This document shows, piece by piece, positions 44,203 through 52,873 of a DNA stretch of 64,000 nt (position 1 is its first letter; each line of letters begins with the position of its first letter). The DNA comes from Anderseniella sp963787895. Its GTDB lineage: Bacteria > Pseudomonadota > Alphaproteobacteria > Rhizobiales > Aestuariivirgaceae. The stretch is from the NCBI GenBank assembly GCA_963787895.1, contig CAWBEX010000002.1, forward strand, positions 124,001-188,000, read 5' to 3'. A program made the translations under genes and the position numbers. Under the pieces are notes generated by a model. That model saw only the letters and a program-made list of their open reading frames with translations. It had not been told where the DNA came from and made no database searches.

Positions 44203-45756
44203 CTATGGTGCCGGCGCCACGAAGCGCAGACCGTGCGAAACGCTGACTTTCGTGTTCACGTCAATCACCGTAATTGTAAATTCTGAAGTTGCCGACTTGA
44301 TGGCCTCCTCAGGCATGGTGACAAACGCACGCACACTCCTCAACTGATTTGCTTTTACCGCAACTTCCTCATTTGCATCTTGACCCAGATCACTGCCTTC
44401 AAACCGCATTTTGGCGCCGGGCAAGCCGGCTAGTTCAATACGGAATGAATTTGGCTCGGTTTGCTTGTTGAGTATCTTGATTTCATATCCGTTGCGGATG
44501 GACCCGTCGCTCAGCTGCACGAATTGCGGATTGCGATCATGCAGGACAGTCACATCCAGCGGGCTGCGCATGAAGAGCATCACCAGCAAGCCGAGCCCGA
44601 TCATCGCATACAAGGCCGTGTAGATCATGGTTCGCGGGCGAACAATCTCGCCCCAGTGAAAATGCTGTACGCCTTTCAGAAAACCGTCATCATTGCGGAT
44701 ATTCTGCATGTTGACCGGCCCATCTGCTTGCCCGCCCTTGGCAAGCGTCATGTTGTGATTGTAGGCCGACAAGGTGGAATAGGAGATCAGCCCTTTTTCA
44801 CGGCCAAGCTTCTCCATCACTCCGTCACATGCATCAATGCACAAAGCACACGTTATGCATTCCAGTTGCTGTCCATCGCGTATGTCGATGCCCATCGGAC
44901 ACACAGCGACACATGCATTGCAGTCAACACAATCGCCCACAGACTGGCCGGAAGCCGCTGCTTTCTTGGCATGCCGGGAGCGCGGCTCGCCACGCCAGTC
45001 ATTGTAGGTAACTGTCAGAGAATGCTCATCCAGCAGGGCCGCCTGAATGCGCGGCCACGGACACATGTAGGTGCACACCTGCTCCCGCATCAGCCCGCCG
45101 AAAATGTAGGTTGTGGCGGTCAGAACCGCGACAGTGGCATAGGCGACAAAAGCTGCGTTTCCGCTGACAAAATCCTTCAGAAGGGTTGGTGCATCCGCAA
45201 AATAAAAGATCCAGGCACCGCCGGTCGCGAAGGCAATCAACAACCACACTGTGTGCTTGGCTGTACGCTTGTAGATCTTCGTTGCCGACAAGGGTTCCTT
45301 GTCCAGCTTGATCCGGGCATTACGGTCACCCTCGAAAAAGCGCTCCACAACCAGGAAAAGGTCGACCCACACCGTCTGTGGACAGGTGTACCCGCACCAC
45401 GCACGTCCCACAGTGGAAGTAACCAGAAACAGACCGATGCCGGCCATGACCAGCATGCCCGCAACAAAAAAGAACTCATGCGACCAGATATCTATGAAGA
45501 AGAAATAGAAGCGCCGATTGGCCATGTCGACCAGCACGGCCTGGTCTGGTGCATATGGCCCACGATCCCATCGCAGCCAGGGCGTGATGTAGTAGACCGC
45601 AAGCGTCACCAGCATGATCACCCATTTGAGCGAGCGGAATGAACCACTCGCACGTTTTGGGTGAATCTTCAGCCGCGCAGCATAGAGCTCGCGGTTGTGC
45701 TTGGCGTTTACGGCCTCGGCATCAAACTTTTCAACGTCAACAATGTCCGATGTCAT
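44203..45756 (-). CDS. ccoG: cbb3 oxidase accessory protein CcoG (FixG)
   Basis: 517 residues. About five TM segments. Two [4Fe-4S] clusters are predicted from CVDCNACVAVCP and CITCALCIDAC, plus a quinol-reductase-like N-terminal membrane part (WCGYTCPQTVWVDLF) and a C-terminal Ig-like periplasmic domain (EFTITVIDVNTKVSVSHGLRF). CcoG has been shown to act as a cupric reductase in cbb3 assembly. Lies 36 bp after ccoP and 12 bp before ccoH. Confidence 0.95.
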   Translation of the reverse strand: MTSDIVDVEKFDAEAVNAKHNRELYAARLKIHPKRASGSFRSLKWVIMLVTLAVYYITPWLRWDRGPYAPDQAVLVDMANRRFYFFFIDIWSHEFFFVAGMLVMAGIGLFLVTSTVGRAWCGYTCPQTVWVDLFLVVERFFEGDRNARIKLDKEPLSATKIYKRTAKHTVWLLIAFATGGAWIFYFADAPTLLKDFVSGNAAFVAYATVAVLTATTYIFGGLMREQVCTYMCPWPRIQAALLDEHSLTVTYNDWRGEPRSRHAKKAAASGQSVGDCVDCNACVAVCPMGIDIRDGQQLECITCALCIDACDGVMEKLGREKGLISYSTLSAYNHNMTLAKGGQADGPVNMQNIRNDDGFLKGVQHFHWGEIVRPRTMIYTALYAMIGLGLLVMLFMRSPLDVTVLHDRNPQFVQLSDGSIRNGYEIKILNKQTEPNSFRIELAGLPGAKMRFEGSDLGQDANEEVAVKANQLRSVRAFVTMPEEAIKSATSEFTITVIDVNTKVSVSHGLRFVAPAP

Positions 45757-45792
45757 GACCGTCTTTTGCTTCCATTTTGGTTCGAGATTGCA

Positions 45793-46674
45793 CTATTCGG
45801 TCTTGCCTGCTTCACCGCCACCGAGGCTGTGCACATAAACCGCCAGTTTCTTCACCTCGGCCTCGCTAAGCTTCAACCCCCACGCGGGCATCACACCGTG
45901 CCTGGGTTTGGTTATTTGCGCTGCCACCAGTTCTGCCGTGTTGCCGTACAATGACAAGGCATCGGCCAGGTTCGGCGCACCAAAATCTCGTCCGCCCTTG
46001 CCATCGTCTCCGTGGCAGGCAGCGCAGTTCTCAGTGAAAACCGTGGCACCGGCAGCAGCCTGTGTCGCATCATGCTCCTGACCCGACAACTGCATGACAT
46101 ATTGAGCCGTTGCAGCAATCTGTGCCGGTTCGAGCACACCATCACTGAACACCGGCATTTCCGATACCCGCGCGTCGGGATCGTCGCTGTTGCGCACGCC
46201 ATGCTTGATACTTGTATATATGGCGTCCAGGTCGCCACCCCACAACCAGTCATCGTCATTCAGATTTGGATATCCCGGCGCGCCTTGCGCACCTGAACCA
46301 TGACACTGCGAGCAGTTGACCTTGAACAGGGACGCCCCGCCCGCAATGGCAAACCGGCGCAACTCGTCGGTGCTGGCAATTACCTCAAGTGAAGTACTGT
46401 CGATCTTTCCGAGCAAGGTTGCCTTTGCAGCAGTGGCTTGCGCCAGTTCCGCCTGCAGGTCGCTCCGGTTGGTTTGCCCCGACATACCCATTGTAGAGCC
46501 TTCAACCAATGGTATGGCAGGATAGTAGATCACGTATCCAATCGAGAACACGATACAGGCATAGAATGTCCACAACCACCAGCGCGGCAACGGATTATTC
46601 AACTCCTTGATGCCATCCCATTCATGGCCCGTCGTCTCAATGCCCGAGACCTCGTCAATTTCATTCTTGGCCAT
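45793..46674 (-). CDS. ccoP: cbb3 cytochrome c oxidase subunit III, dihaem CcoP (FixP)
   Basis: 293 residues. N-terminal DEVSGIETTGHEWDGIKELNNPLPRWW is the CcoP hallmark, then one TM anchor (WLWTFYACIVFSIGYVIYY-like) and two c-type haem sites CSQCH and CAACH in the periplasm. Delivers electrons from c-type cytochromes to CcoO/CcoN. One base separates its start from the ccoQ stop. Confidence 0.96.
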   Translation of the reverse strand: MAKNEIDEVSGIETTGHEWDGIKELNNPLPRWWLWTFYACIVFSIGYVIYYPAIPLVEGSTMGMSGQTNRSDLQAELAQATAAKATLLGKIDSTSLEVIASTDELRRFAIAGGASLFKVNCSQCHGSGAQGAPGYPNLNDDDWLWGGDLDAIYTSIKHGVRNSDDPDARVSEMPVFSDGVLEPAQIAATAQYVMQLSGQEHDATQAAAGATVFTENCAACHGDDGKGGRDFGAPNLADALSLYGNTAELVAAQITKPRHGVMPAWGLKLSEAEVKKLAVYVHSLGGGEAGKTE

Positions 46675-46675
46675 T

Positions 46676-46828
46676 TCAGTCGTCCTCTCTCAAAATAGTC
46701 CGGGCAGTTTCATCGGCTATGCGCTTTGAGCCGGGCCGAAAGGTGAAAGCGACTATCCCGATGAACAGGACGGCCAAATAAACCAGACCCCAGCTATCGG
46801 CAAAGTGGCGGAAAACTTCATAATCCAT
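46676..46828 (-). CDS. ccoQ: cbb3 oxidase subunit IV CcoQ (FixQ)
   Basis: 50 residues from ATG 46828. One TM segment (WGLVYLAVLFIGIVAFTF) follows MDYEVFRHFADS, and the end is RPGSKRIADETARTILREDD, which fits CcoQ. Stabilises the interaction of CcoP with the catalytic core. Between ccoO (12 bp) and ccoP (1 bp). Confidence 0.93.
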   Translation of the reverse strand: MDYEVFRHFADSWGLVYLAVLFIGIVAFTFRPGSKRIADETARTILREDD

Positions 46829-46840
46829 TGTCTTTGCCTC

Positions 46841-47581
46841 CTACCGTTGGTTTGCTTGAGCACTAGCGTCATACGAGCTGAAGTCGACCAGAGTGCCCAG
46901 CATCTGCAGGTAAGCAACCATGGCATCCATCTCGGTAAGGGTCGCAGCGTTGCCGTCAAAGTTGGCAACAACCGCTTTCGGGTACCGCTGCTTTACCGCC
47001 TCTGCACCCTCACTGTCGGGATTGGCTTGAGCCGCGGCGTCAGCTGCGGCCAGCTCGATCATCTCGTCGGTATAGGGCGCACCCAGAGTTGCATTTGCCT
47101 TCAGATGCCCGGACAGAACCGACGGATCCAGTTCGGTTGTCGCCAGGAAGCTGTAGGTTGGCATGATCGATTCCGGCACAACCGAGCGCGGATCATTGAG
47201 GTGTGCCACGTGCCATTCATTGGAGTATCGCCCGCCTACACGGGCAAGATCTGGCCCGGTTCGCTTGGATCCCCACTGGAACGGGCGATCGTACATCGAT
47301 TCCGCCGCCAGCGAATAATGCCCATAGCGCTCCACCTCATCTCTGAACGGGCGTATCATTTGCGAGTGGCACAAATAGCACCCTTCGCGAACGTAAATGT
47401 CACGACCGGCCAGTTCGAGTGGTGAGTATGGTCGAACGCCTTCTACCTTTTCGATGGTGTTCTTCACGTAGAACAGCGGCGCGATCTCTACAATGCCGCC
47501 TATCATGACCGTCACCAGTGAGGCGACCATCAGCAAGGTAACATTGCGTTCCAGTTTGCCGTGCTTATTGAGTATGGACAT
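46841..47581 (-). CDS. ccoO: cbb3 cytochrome c oxidase subunit II, CcoO (FixO)
   Basis: 246 residues. N-terminal TM anchor (VTLLMVASLVTVMIGGIVEI), then a monohaem site CYLCH in YVREGCYLCHSQMIRPFRDE, and the methionine ligand region WHVAHLNDPRSVVPESIMPTY. Second gene of the operon, 11 bp after ccoN. Confidence 0.97.
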   Translation of the reverse strand: MSILNKHGKLERNVTLLMVASLVTVMIGGIVEIAPLFYVKNTIEKVEGVRPYSPLELAGRDIYVREGCYLCHSQMIRPFRDEVERYGHYSLAAESMYDRPFQWGSKRTGPDLARVGGRYSNEWHVAHLNDPRSVVPESIMPTYSFLATTELDPSVLSGHLKANATLGAPYTDEMIELAAADAAAQANPDSEGAEAVKQRYPKAVVANFDGNAATLTEMDAMVAYLQMLGTLVDFSSYDASAQANQR

Positions 47582-47592
47582 TTGTCGGCCCC

Positions 47593-49212
47593 TTATTCTG
47601 CTGGAACCGCAGCGGCGCCGGCGCCCATGGGCACCTCCTTGCGCACATCACCGCGAATTGTCCGGTAAACATTGTAGGCCATGATCAGGCCACCGATCAG
47701 GTACAGGCCGCCACCCACGGTACGCATGATGTACTCGGGATGAATGGCAGTTACACTCTCGACGAACGATCTGGCCAGGAAGCCTTGTTCATCATACTCG
47801 CGCCACATCAAGCCTTGCGTGATGCCCGCGACCCACAGAACGGCGGCGTAAATCACGATGCCGATCGTAGCCAGCCACAGGTGCCAGTTCACCAGCCGCA
47901 GCGAATACAGCCGCTCGCGGTTCCACAGCTTCGGCACCAGGAAGTAGATCGCGCCAAACGAGATCATGCCAACCCAGCCCAATGCGCCGGAATGAACGTG
48001 GCCAATGGTCCAGTCGGTATAGTGCGACAACGAGTTGACCGACTTGATCGACATCATCGGACCTTCAAAGGTCGACATGCCATAGAACGCAAGTGCCAGA
48101 ACCATCATGCGCAATATCGGGTCGGTGCGCAGTTTGTCCCATGCACCTGACAAGGTCATCAGACCGTTGATCATGCCACCCCAGGACGGCATCCACAGCA
48201 TGATGGAAAACACCATGCCAAGTGTCTGCGCCCAGTCCGGCAGAGCCGTATAGTGCAGGTGATGCGGGCCTGCCCAGATGTACAGGAAGATCAGCGACCA
48301 GAAGTGAATGATCGAAAGCCGGTAGGAATATACCGGACGCTCAGCCTGCTTGGGCACGAAGTAGTACATCATGCCAAGGAAGCCCGCCGTCAGGAAGAAG
48401 CCCACAGCATTGTGGCCGTACCACCACTGCGTCAGCGCGTCCTGCACGCCCGCAAAGGCGGAGTAGCTTTTTACACCCAGGAACGACACCGGAATGGCGA
48501 GATTGTTGACCACGTGCAGCATGGCAACAGTAATGATGAATGCCAGGTAGAACCAGTTGGCAACGTAGATGTGGGGCTCCTTGCGCTTGACGAGCGTGCC
48601 AACGAAAACCGCCAGATACGCCAACCAAACAAGGGTAAGCCAGATATCAACGTACCATTCGGGTTCTGCGTATTCCCTCGATTGCGTAATGCCCAACAAG
48701 TAGCCGGTTGCCGCCATGACAATGAACAGCTGGTAGCCCCAGAACACAAACCACGCCAGATTTCCGCCCCACAACCGGGCACGGCAGGTGCGCTGAACCA
48801 CATAGAAACTTGTAGCCAGCAATGCATTGCCCCCGAACGCGAAAATCACTGCTGAGGTATGCACGGGACGCAATCTGCCGAAATTCAGATACGGTTCCAG
48901 GTTGAAAACCGGCCAGGCAAGCTGGGCCGCGATGATGACACCTACCAGGAAGCCGGTGATGCCCCAGAAAACCGTGACTATAACGCCATAGCGCACCACA
49001 TCATCCATGTAGCCGGAAGTATCTTCGGAAACCATTGCCTTGCCCGCCGGTGCAAACTGCACCTTGCGCATAAGCACCACGGAACTGCCGGTGAGAATGA
49101 AGAAGAGGATCCAGGCATGAGCCTGAAAGAGCGGGTCCTTTGCAAACGCCGCACCCATAAGCGCAAGAAACGTTGCAAACACCATCGCCGCGAGTTCATA
49201 GCCATATTTCAT
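47593..49212 (-). CDS. ccoN: cbb3 cytochrome c oxidase subunit I, CcoN (FixN)
   Basis: 539 residues, about 12-14 TM helices. Haem-copper oxidase catalytic subunit: VHTSAVIFAFGGNALLATSF carries the low-spin haem His, QWWYGHNAVGFFLTAGFLGMMYYFVPK carries the CuB/tyrosine region of the C-type, and IGHVHSGALGWVGMI carries haem b3 ligands. Reduces O2 with high affinity. First gene of ccoNOQPGHIS. Probably activated by FnrN through the box at 49298-49311, about 86 bp upstream. Confidence 0.97.
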   Translation of the reverse strand: MKYGYELAAMVFATFLALMGAAFAKDPLFQAHAWILFFILTGSSVVLMRKVQFAPAGKAMVSEDTSGYMDDVVRYGVIVTVFWGITGFLVGVIIAAQLAWPVFNLEPYLNFGRLRPVHTSAVIFAFGGNALLATSFYVVQRTCRARLWGGNLAWFVFWGYQLFIVMAATGYLLGITQSREYAEPEWYVDIWLTLVWLAYLAVFVGTLVKRKEPHIYVANWFYLAFIITVAMLHVVNNLAIPVSFLGVKSYSAFAGVQDALTQWWYGHNAVGFFLTAGFLGMMYYFVPKQAERPVYSYRLSIIHFWSLIFLYIWAGPHHLHYTALPDWAQTLGMVFSIMLWMPSWGGMINGLMTLSGAWDKLRTDPILRMMVLALAFYGMSTFEGPMMSIKSVNSLSHYTDWTIGHVHSGALGWVGMISFGAIYFLVPKLWNRERLYSLRLVNWHLWLATIGIVIYAAVLWVAGITQGLMWREYDEQGFLARSFVESVTAIHPEYIMRTVGGGLYLIGGLIMAYNVYRTIRGDVRKEVPMGAGAAAVPAE

Positions 49213-49297
49213 GTCAGGTGCCCCCAGACATTGTCGCGTTCAGAAATCGGCACGCGTGTACCGTGAGCGAACATGGCCTGCCTTGACACTTGCAACA

Positions 49298-49311
49298 TTG
49301 ATCTGGGTCAA
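49298..49311. promoter_or_regulatory. FNR/FnrN box between ccoN and the hemerythrin-like gene
   Basis: TTGATCTGGGTCAA fits TTGAT-N4-ATCAA with one mismatch (G for A in the right half). If centred at -41.5 it places the ccoN transcription start near 49263 (minus) and that of the hemerythrin-like gene near 49346 (plus), each about 45-50 bp before the chosen start codons. It can therefore serve both divergent genes under FnrN. Confidence 0.8.
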
Positions 49312-49389
49312 GGCGCGCCTACAGGTCTGCAAACAACATGTCCACCAGCAAGCATCGTTGAAGCAAGCGCGTTGGTGGCACAGATTCTC

Positions 49390-49911
49390 ATGGCTGAAGG
49401 CAAAACAATCGAGCAAATGAAGAACTCGCTGCAACTGCTCGAAAAGTTTCACACGCTCAAACTTCAACTGTGCGACCAACTTGAGCTTATCGCCGATTCC
49501 CTGCCCCACAAGGTGGACATCCGCAGCTGCGTAAATCTTTCACAATGCCTGGTCCCCACGGTGCGTCAGGCACAACTGATTGAGGAAAAACAATTCTTCC
49601 CGATAGTCTGCAGCGTCTTTGAAAATGATGGTCAGGTTCATGACAGCCTTGACCGGCTATGCAATGAACACCTCGAAGACGATGCATTTGCTGAAGAAAT
49701 TGCAGGCCTGCTTCATCATTGCGGCGGTACGGGGCGAGCGGCAGACCCGGAAACGGCTGGCTACATGTTGCGCGGGTTCTTTTCATCACTGCGCAGGCAC
49801 ATCGCATTCGAGCGGGAATGCCTGATACCACTTCTGCAACGGACCCTGCAGATTACTGAATCTTCTAGTCGCCGGTTTGCCGAATCAGCTCGTCAAGATC
49901 CACTACGGTGA
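49390..49911 (+). CDS. Hemerythrin-like domain protein
   Basis: 173 residues from ATG 49390. The frame is open from 49273, but the FNR box lies inside that upstream part, so the later start is preferred. Four-helix hemerythrin-like pattern: H21 (KFHTLKLQLCDQL), E65/E66 in EEKQFFPI, H94 in CNEHLEDD, and H137/E141 in LRRHIAFERECLIPL. Possible diiron site for O2, NO or iron handling. Divergent from ccoN and convergent with fnrN, whose 3' ends overlap by 47 bp. The context suggests micro-oxic control. Confidence 0.75.
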   Translation: MAEGKTIEQMKNSLQLLEKFHTLKLQLCDQLELIADSLPHKVDIRSCVNLSQCLVPTVRQAQLIEEKQFFPIVCSVFENDGQVHDSLDRLCNEHLEDDAFAEEIAGLLHHCGGTGRAADPETAGYMLRGFFSSLRRHIAFERECLIPLLQRTLQITESSSRRFAESARQDPLR

Positions 49912-50596
49912 CATCAAGGTTGCGTTCGACAATTATGACGTTGGCCTTGCGCATTTTCGTCATTTGTCTACTGACTGTTTCGATCGTCAAGCCAAGAAAA
50001 TCCGCGATGTCTGCCCGCTTGAGCGGTAATGAAAAGCTCTTGGATTGCGGGTGATCCTGAACCGGTTTGCCAAGGTGGCGGGCAAGCAACAACAAAAAGC
50101 TGGCCACCTTCTCCTGAGCCGTCTTTCTGCCCAGGGTAACCATCCATTGGCGCGCTTCATCCAGTTGCTGGAGTGTTTGCATGTGCAGGCGGTGTTCAAA
50201 GTCAGGCCGCTCGATCAGCATCTTCTCGAATTCGGCCCTGGGAAACACACACAGCTCTACATCTGTCGCTGCTTCGGCTGTAACCTTGACCGTATCTGAA
50301 AACGGCCTGCCAATGAATTCCGGTGCAAACTGCAAGCCGACAATCTGCTGGCGCCCGTCATGCAGCAATTTGCTGAGCTTGATTGATCCGCTAACGACGT
50401 TCGCGTAGTCAACTACCTCGTCCTCTTCAAAGGCAATCGTCTCGCCTTCCCTGTACTTCCGGCGCCTGGTGACATTGGAAAACTTCCACAAGTCAGCCGC
50501 CCGCAGCGCCATGCAGATACCTTGCTGGCGCGCACCGCACACTGCGCACGCGGCAGGAACCAGTTTGCTATCTGCATTTGCTAGTCGTTCGGCCAC
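49865..50596 (-). CDS. fnrN: Crp/Fnr-family oxygen-responsive regulator FnrN
   Basis: 243 residues. N-terminal cysteines C17, C20 and C28 and internal C116 (VELCVFPR) provide four ligands for an O2-labile [4Fe-4S] cluster, so this is an FNR/FnrN-type protein and not FixK. cNMP-like beta-roll about 40-125, dimer helix about 130-160, and HTH KRADIADFLGLTIETVSRQMTKMRK with the E-x-x-S-R DNA-reading residues that recognise TTGAT half-sites. Likely activator of the cco operon. I did not find a good FNR box in its own upstream region. Confidence 0.93.
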   Translation of the reverse strand: MAERLANADSKLVPAACAVCGARQQGICMALRAADLWKFSNVTRRRKYREGETIAFEEDEVVDYANVVSGSIKLSKLLHDGRQQIVGLQFAPEFIGRPFSDTVKVTAEAATDVELCVFPRAEFEKMLIERPDFEHRLHMQTLQQLDEARQWMVTLGRKTAQEKVASFLLLLARHLGKPVQDHPQSKSFSLPLKRADIADFLGLTIETVSRQMTKMRKANVIIVERNLDVTVVDLDELIRQTGD

Positions 50597-50772
50597 TTCT
50601 CAAACTCCACTGACGGCTTGCTTGCCAACGTAACAGGCCGGTCCGGCATTTGATCTCACCATTTCGTATACAGGAACATGATTGCCAACGACAAACAGCA
50701 TCTACAACTTCAACAGGTTGATGCGACACTGGATACACATTGCACCCGCGCCAGCTCCTGGCCGCTGCGCCA

Positions 50773-51744
50773 TCACGAACCTTGCACCAGATGGCACGAC
50801 ACCATGGCGCCCGCCGCCGCTTTCAGTTCCGGGACCTCGGCTGAGCACCGGTCGATGGCAACAGGACACCGCGGATGAAACACACAACCACTGGGCGGAT
50901 CGAGTGGAGAGGGAAGCTCCCCACGCAATACGACCCTTTCCTTCTTGCGGCCTGGATCAGGAACCGGAGTGGCAGACAACAGGGCCTTTGTGTAGGGGTG
51001 CTGCGGATTGGCGAACAAGGCCTCACGCGTGCTGTACTCAACCGGTTTGCCGAGGTACATCACCATCACCTCATCGGCGATGTGCTTTACCACCGACAGA
51101 TCATGGGAAATGAAAAGATAAGCCAGGTTGAGCCGCTCTTGCAACTCGCCCAGCAGGTTCAGCACCTGCGCCTGAATTGAAACGTCGAGCGCCGAAACCG
51201 GCTCGTCGAGCACCAATATGTCCGGGTCAAGCATGAGCGCCCGCGCAATGGCAATGCGCTGGCGCTGGCCGCCTGAAAACATGTGCGGATAGCGCTCGTA
51301 ATGTTCTGGCCGCAGTCCCACCGACTTCATCATGGCCTGGGCTTTGTTCCGTCGTTCAGCCTTGCCAAGCGCTGTGTTCATTTGCAGTGGCTCTTCAAGA
51401 GCAGCGCCAATTTTCTGACGCGGGTTCAACGAGCCGTACGGATTCTGGAACACGATCTGAACCTTGGGTCGCAAAGCACGGCGCACCTCAGCAGACGCGT
51501 CAGCCAACTCTTCATCCGCAATCTGCAACGACCCGGCCGTAGGTTCTTCGATCATGGTGACAAGGCGTGCCAGGGTAGACTTGCCACAACCCGACTCACC
51601 AACAATTGCCAGCGTCTTGTGGCGCTGCAGTTCGAAGCTGATACCATCTAGCGCCTTCACCACCGCCGGTTTGGAAAACATGCCGCCGGCCAAGTGATAG
51701 TGCTTCTTCAAATCACGCGCACGCAGCACCGTCTCGCCGCTCAT
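50773..51744 (-). CDS. dppF: Dipeptide ABC transporter ATP-binding protein DppF
   Basis: 323 residues. Walker A GESGCGKST, signature FSGGQRQR, Walker B ILVLDEPVSALDVSIQAQ, and the C-terminal oligopeptide/dipeptide family extension GELPSPLDPPSGCVFHPRCP with the four-Cys-type cluster. Energises dipeptide import with DppD. Start overlaps the dppD stop by 4 bp. Last gene of the dpp set. Confidence 0.94.
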   Translation of the reverse strand: MSGETVLRARDLKKHYHLAGGMFSKPAVVKALDGISFELQRHKTLAIVGESGCGKSTLARLVTMIEEPTAGSLQIADEELADASAEVRRALRPKVQIVFQNPYGSLNPRQKIGAALEEPLQMNTALGKAERRNKAQAMMKSVGLRPEHYERYPHMFSGGQRQRIAIARALMLDPDILVLDEPVSALDVSIQAQVLNLLGELQERLNLAYLFISHDLSVVKHIADEVMVMYLGKPVEYSTREALFANPQHPYTKALLSATPVPDPGRKKERVVLRGELPSPLDPPSGCVFHPRCPVAIDRCSAEVPELKAAAGAMVSCHLVQGS

Positions 51745-52742
51745 GCCATCTCCTCCTGCTTGCCGGGATGATTGACCGGCTCACCCTGCTTCAGCGGATA
51801 GTGGCACAGCGCCTGACCCAGATTTTCCGGCTGGCGCGGCGGTGCAGTGTTGCGGCATTTCTGCGTTGCAAAAGTACACCGCGGTGAAAAAAGGCAACCC
51901 GACGGCTGGTCAAACTGACCCGGCACTACCCCCGGAATGGACGGCAGCATGCGCGAATTTGCACGCTCTGGTAGAGCGGCAAGCAACGCCGCAGTGTAGG
52001 GATGGTGCGGATCGCGGAACAGCAACTTGACCATCTGCTCCTCAACCTTTTGGCCGGCATATTGAACGCTGACCCGCTGTGCCGTCTCGGCCACCACGCC
52101 CATGTCATGCGTGATCAGCACCAACGCCATTCCTGTTTCCGTCTGCAGTTTCAACAACAGGTCCAGGATTTGCGCCTGTATGGTCACATCAAGCGCGGTT
52201 GTCGGTTCATCCGCAATCAGCAGTTTCGGATTGCACGAAATCGCCATGGCAATCATCACGCGCTGGCTCATGCCGCCCGACAGCTGGTGTGGGAATGCAC
52301 CCAGTCGCTTTTCAGGTGCAGGAATGCCCACCAGATCGAGCAACTCTATGCTGCGCGCCCGTCGCGCGGCACGGTCGAGGCCAAGATGCTGTTTCAATGC
52401 TTCTCCAAGCTGAAAGCCCACTGTGAAGCAAGGGTTGAGGCTGGACATGGGCTCCTGAAAGATCATGGCAATGTCCTTGCCAATTACCTTGCGCCTTTCG
52501 CCGGTACTCATTGCCAGCAAGTTTGTCCCGTCGAAATTGAGCCGGTCAGCGGTGACAGTTGCAGTCCACGGCAACAGCCCCATCATGGCCAGCATTGCAA
52601 CAGACTTACCGGAGCCGCTTTCACCGACCACCGCCAGAACCTGGCTTGAATCGACAGACAGCGAAAGCTGGTCAACAGCCCGGAATGCGCCACCGGCAGT
52701 GGCGAATTCAACGGTCAAATTTTCGATCTCTAAAAGAGCCAT
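51741..52742 (-). CDS. dppD: Dipeptide ABC transporter ATP-binding protein DppD
   Basis: 333 residues. Walker A GESGSGKS, signature QLSGGMSQR, Walker B LLIADEPTTALDVTIQAQ, and the C-terminal GVVPGQFDQPSGCLFSPRC. Partner of DppF. It is separated from dppC by a 177-residue unknown gene and ~130 bp, so it may have its own promoter. Confidence 0.94.
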   Translation of the reverse strand: MALLEIENLTVEFATAGGAFRAVDQLSLSVDSSQVLAVVGESGSGKSVAMLAMMGLLPWTATVTADRLNFDGTNLLAMSTGERRKVIGKDIAMIFQEPMSSLNPCFTVGFQLGEALKQHLGLDRAARRARSIELLDLVGIPAPEKRLGAFPHQLSGGMSQRVMIAMAISCNPKLLIADEPTTALDVTIQAQILDLLLKLQTETGMALVLITHDMGVVAETAQRVSVQYAGQKVEEQMVKLLFRDPHHPYTAALLAALPERANSRMLPSIPGVVPGQFDQPSGCLFSPRCTFATQKCRNTAPPRQPENLGQALCHYPLKQGEPVNHPGKQEEMA

Positions 52743-52794
52743 GGTTGTTGATTTTTCACGCTTGTAGTATCATATGAACACTGGAGATAAAAAC

Positions 52795-52869
52795 ATGGGT
52801 ACGAAACCACTTCCGATGCCGCCAATGCGGCCCATCAATGGTCCAACAGGCCCCAAGCCCGGTTATTGA
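52795..52869 (+). CDS. Possible 24-residue proline-rich micro-ORF
   Basis: Begins MGTKPLPMPPMRPINGPTG and ends KPGY. Preceded by GGAG 8 bp upstream. An in-frame ATG at 52774 would give 31 residues. It runs antisense to the dpp transcripts in the gap between dppD and the unknown gene. No family recognised. The good ribosome site is the only support. Confidence 0.25.
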   Translation: MGTKPLPMPPMRPINGPTGPKPGY

Positions 52870-52873
52870 GGCG

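Noticed and set aside
49288..49297. Second FNR-like site next to the main box
   Set aside because: TTGACACTTGCAAC does not match the ATCAA right half, so only the box at 49298-49311 is kept.
50597..50680. TTGAT half-site upstream of fnrN as an autoregulatory FNR box
   Set aside because: TTGATCTCACCATT lacks a matching right half; not better than chance.
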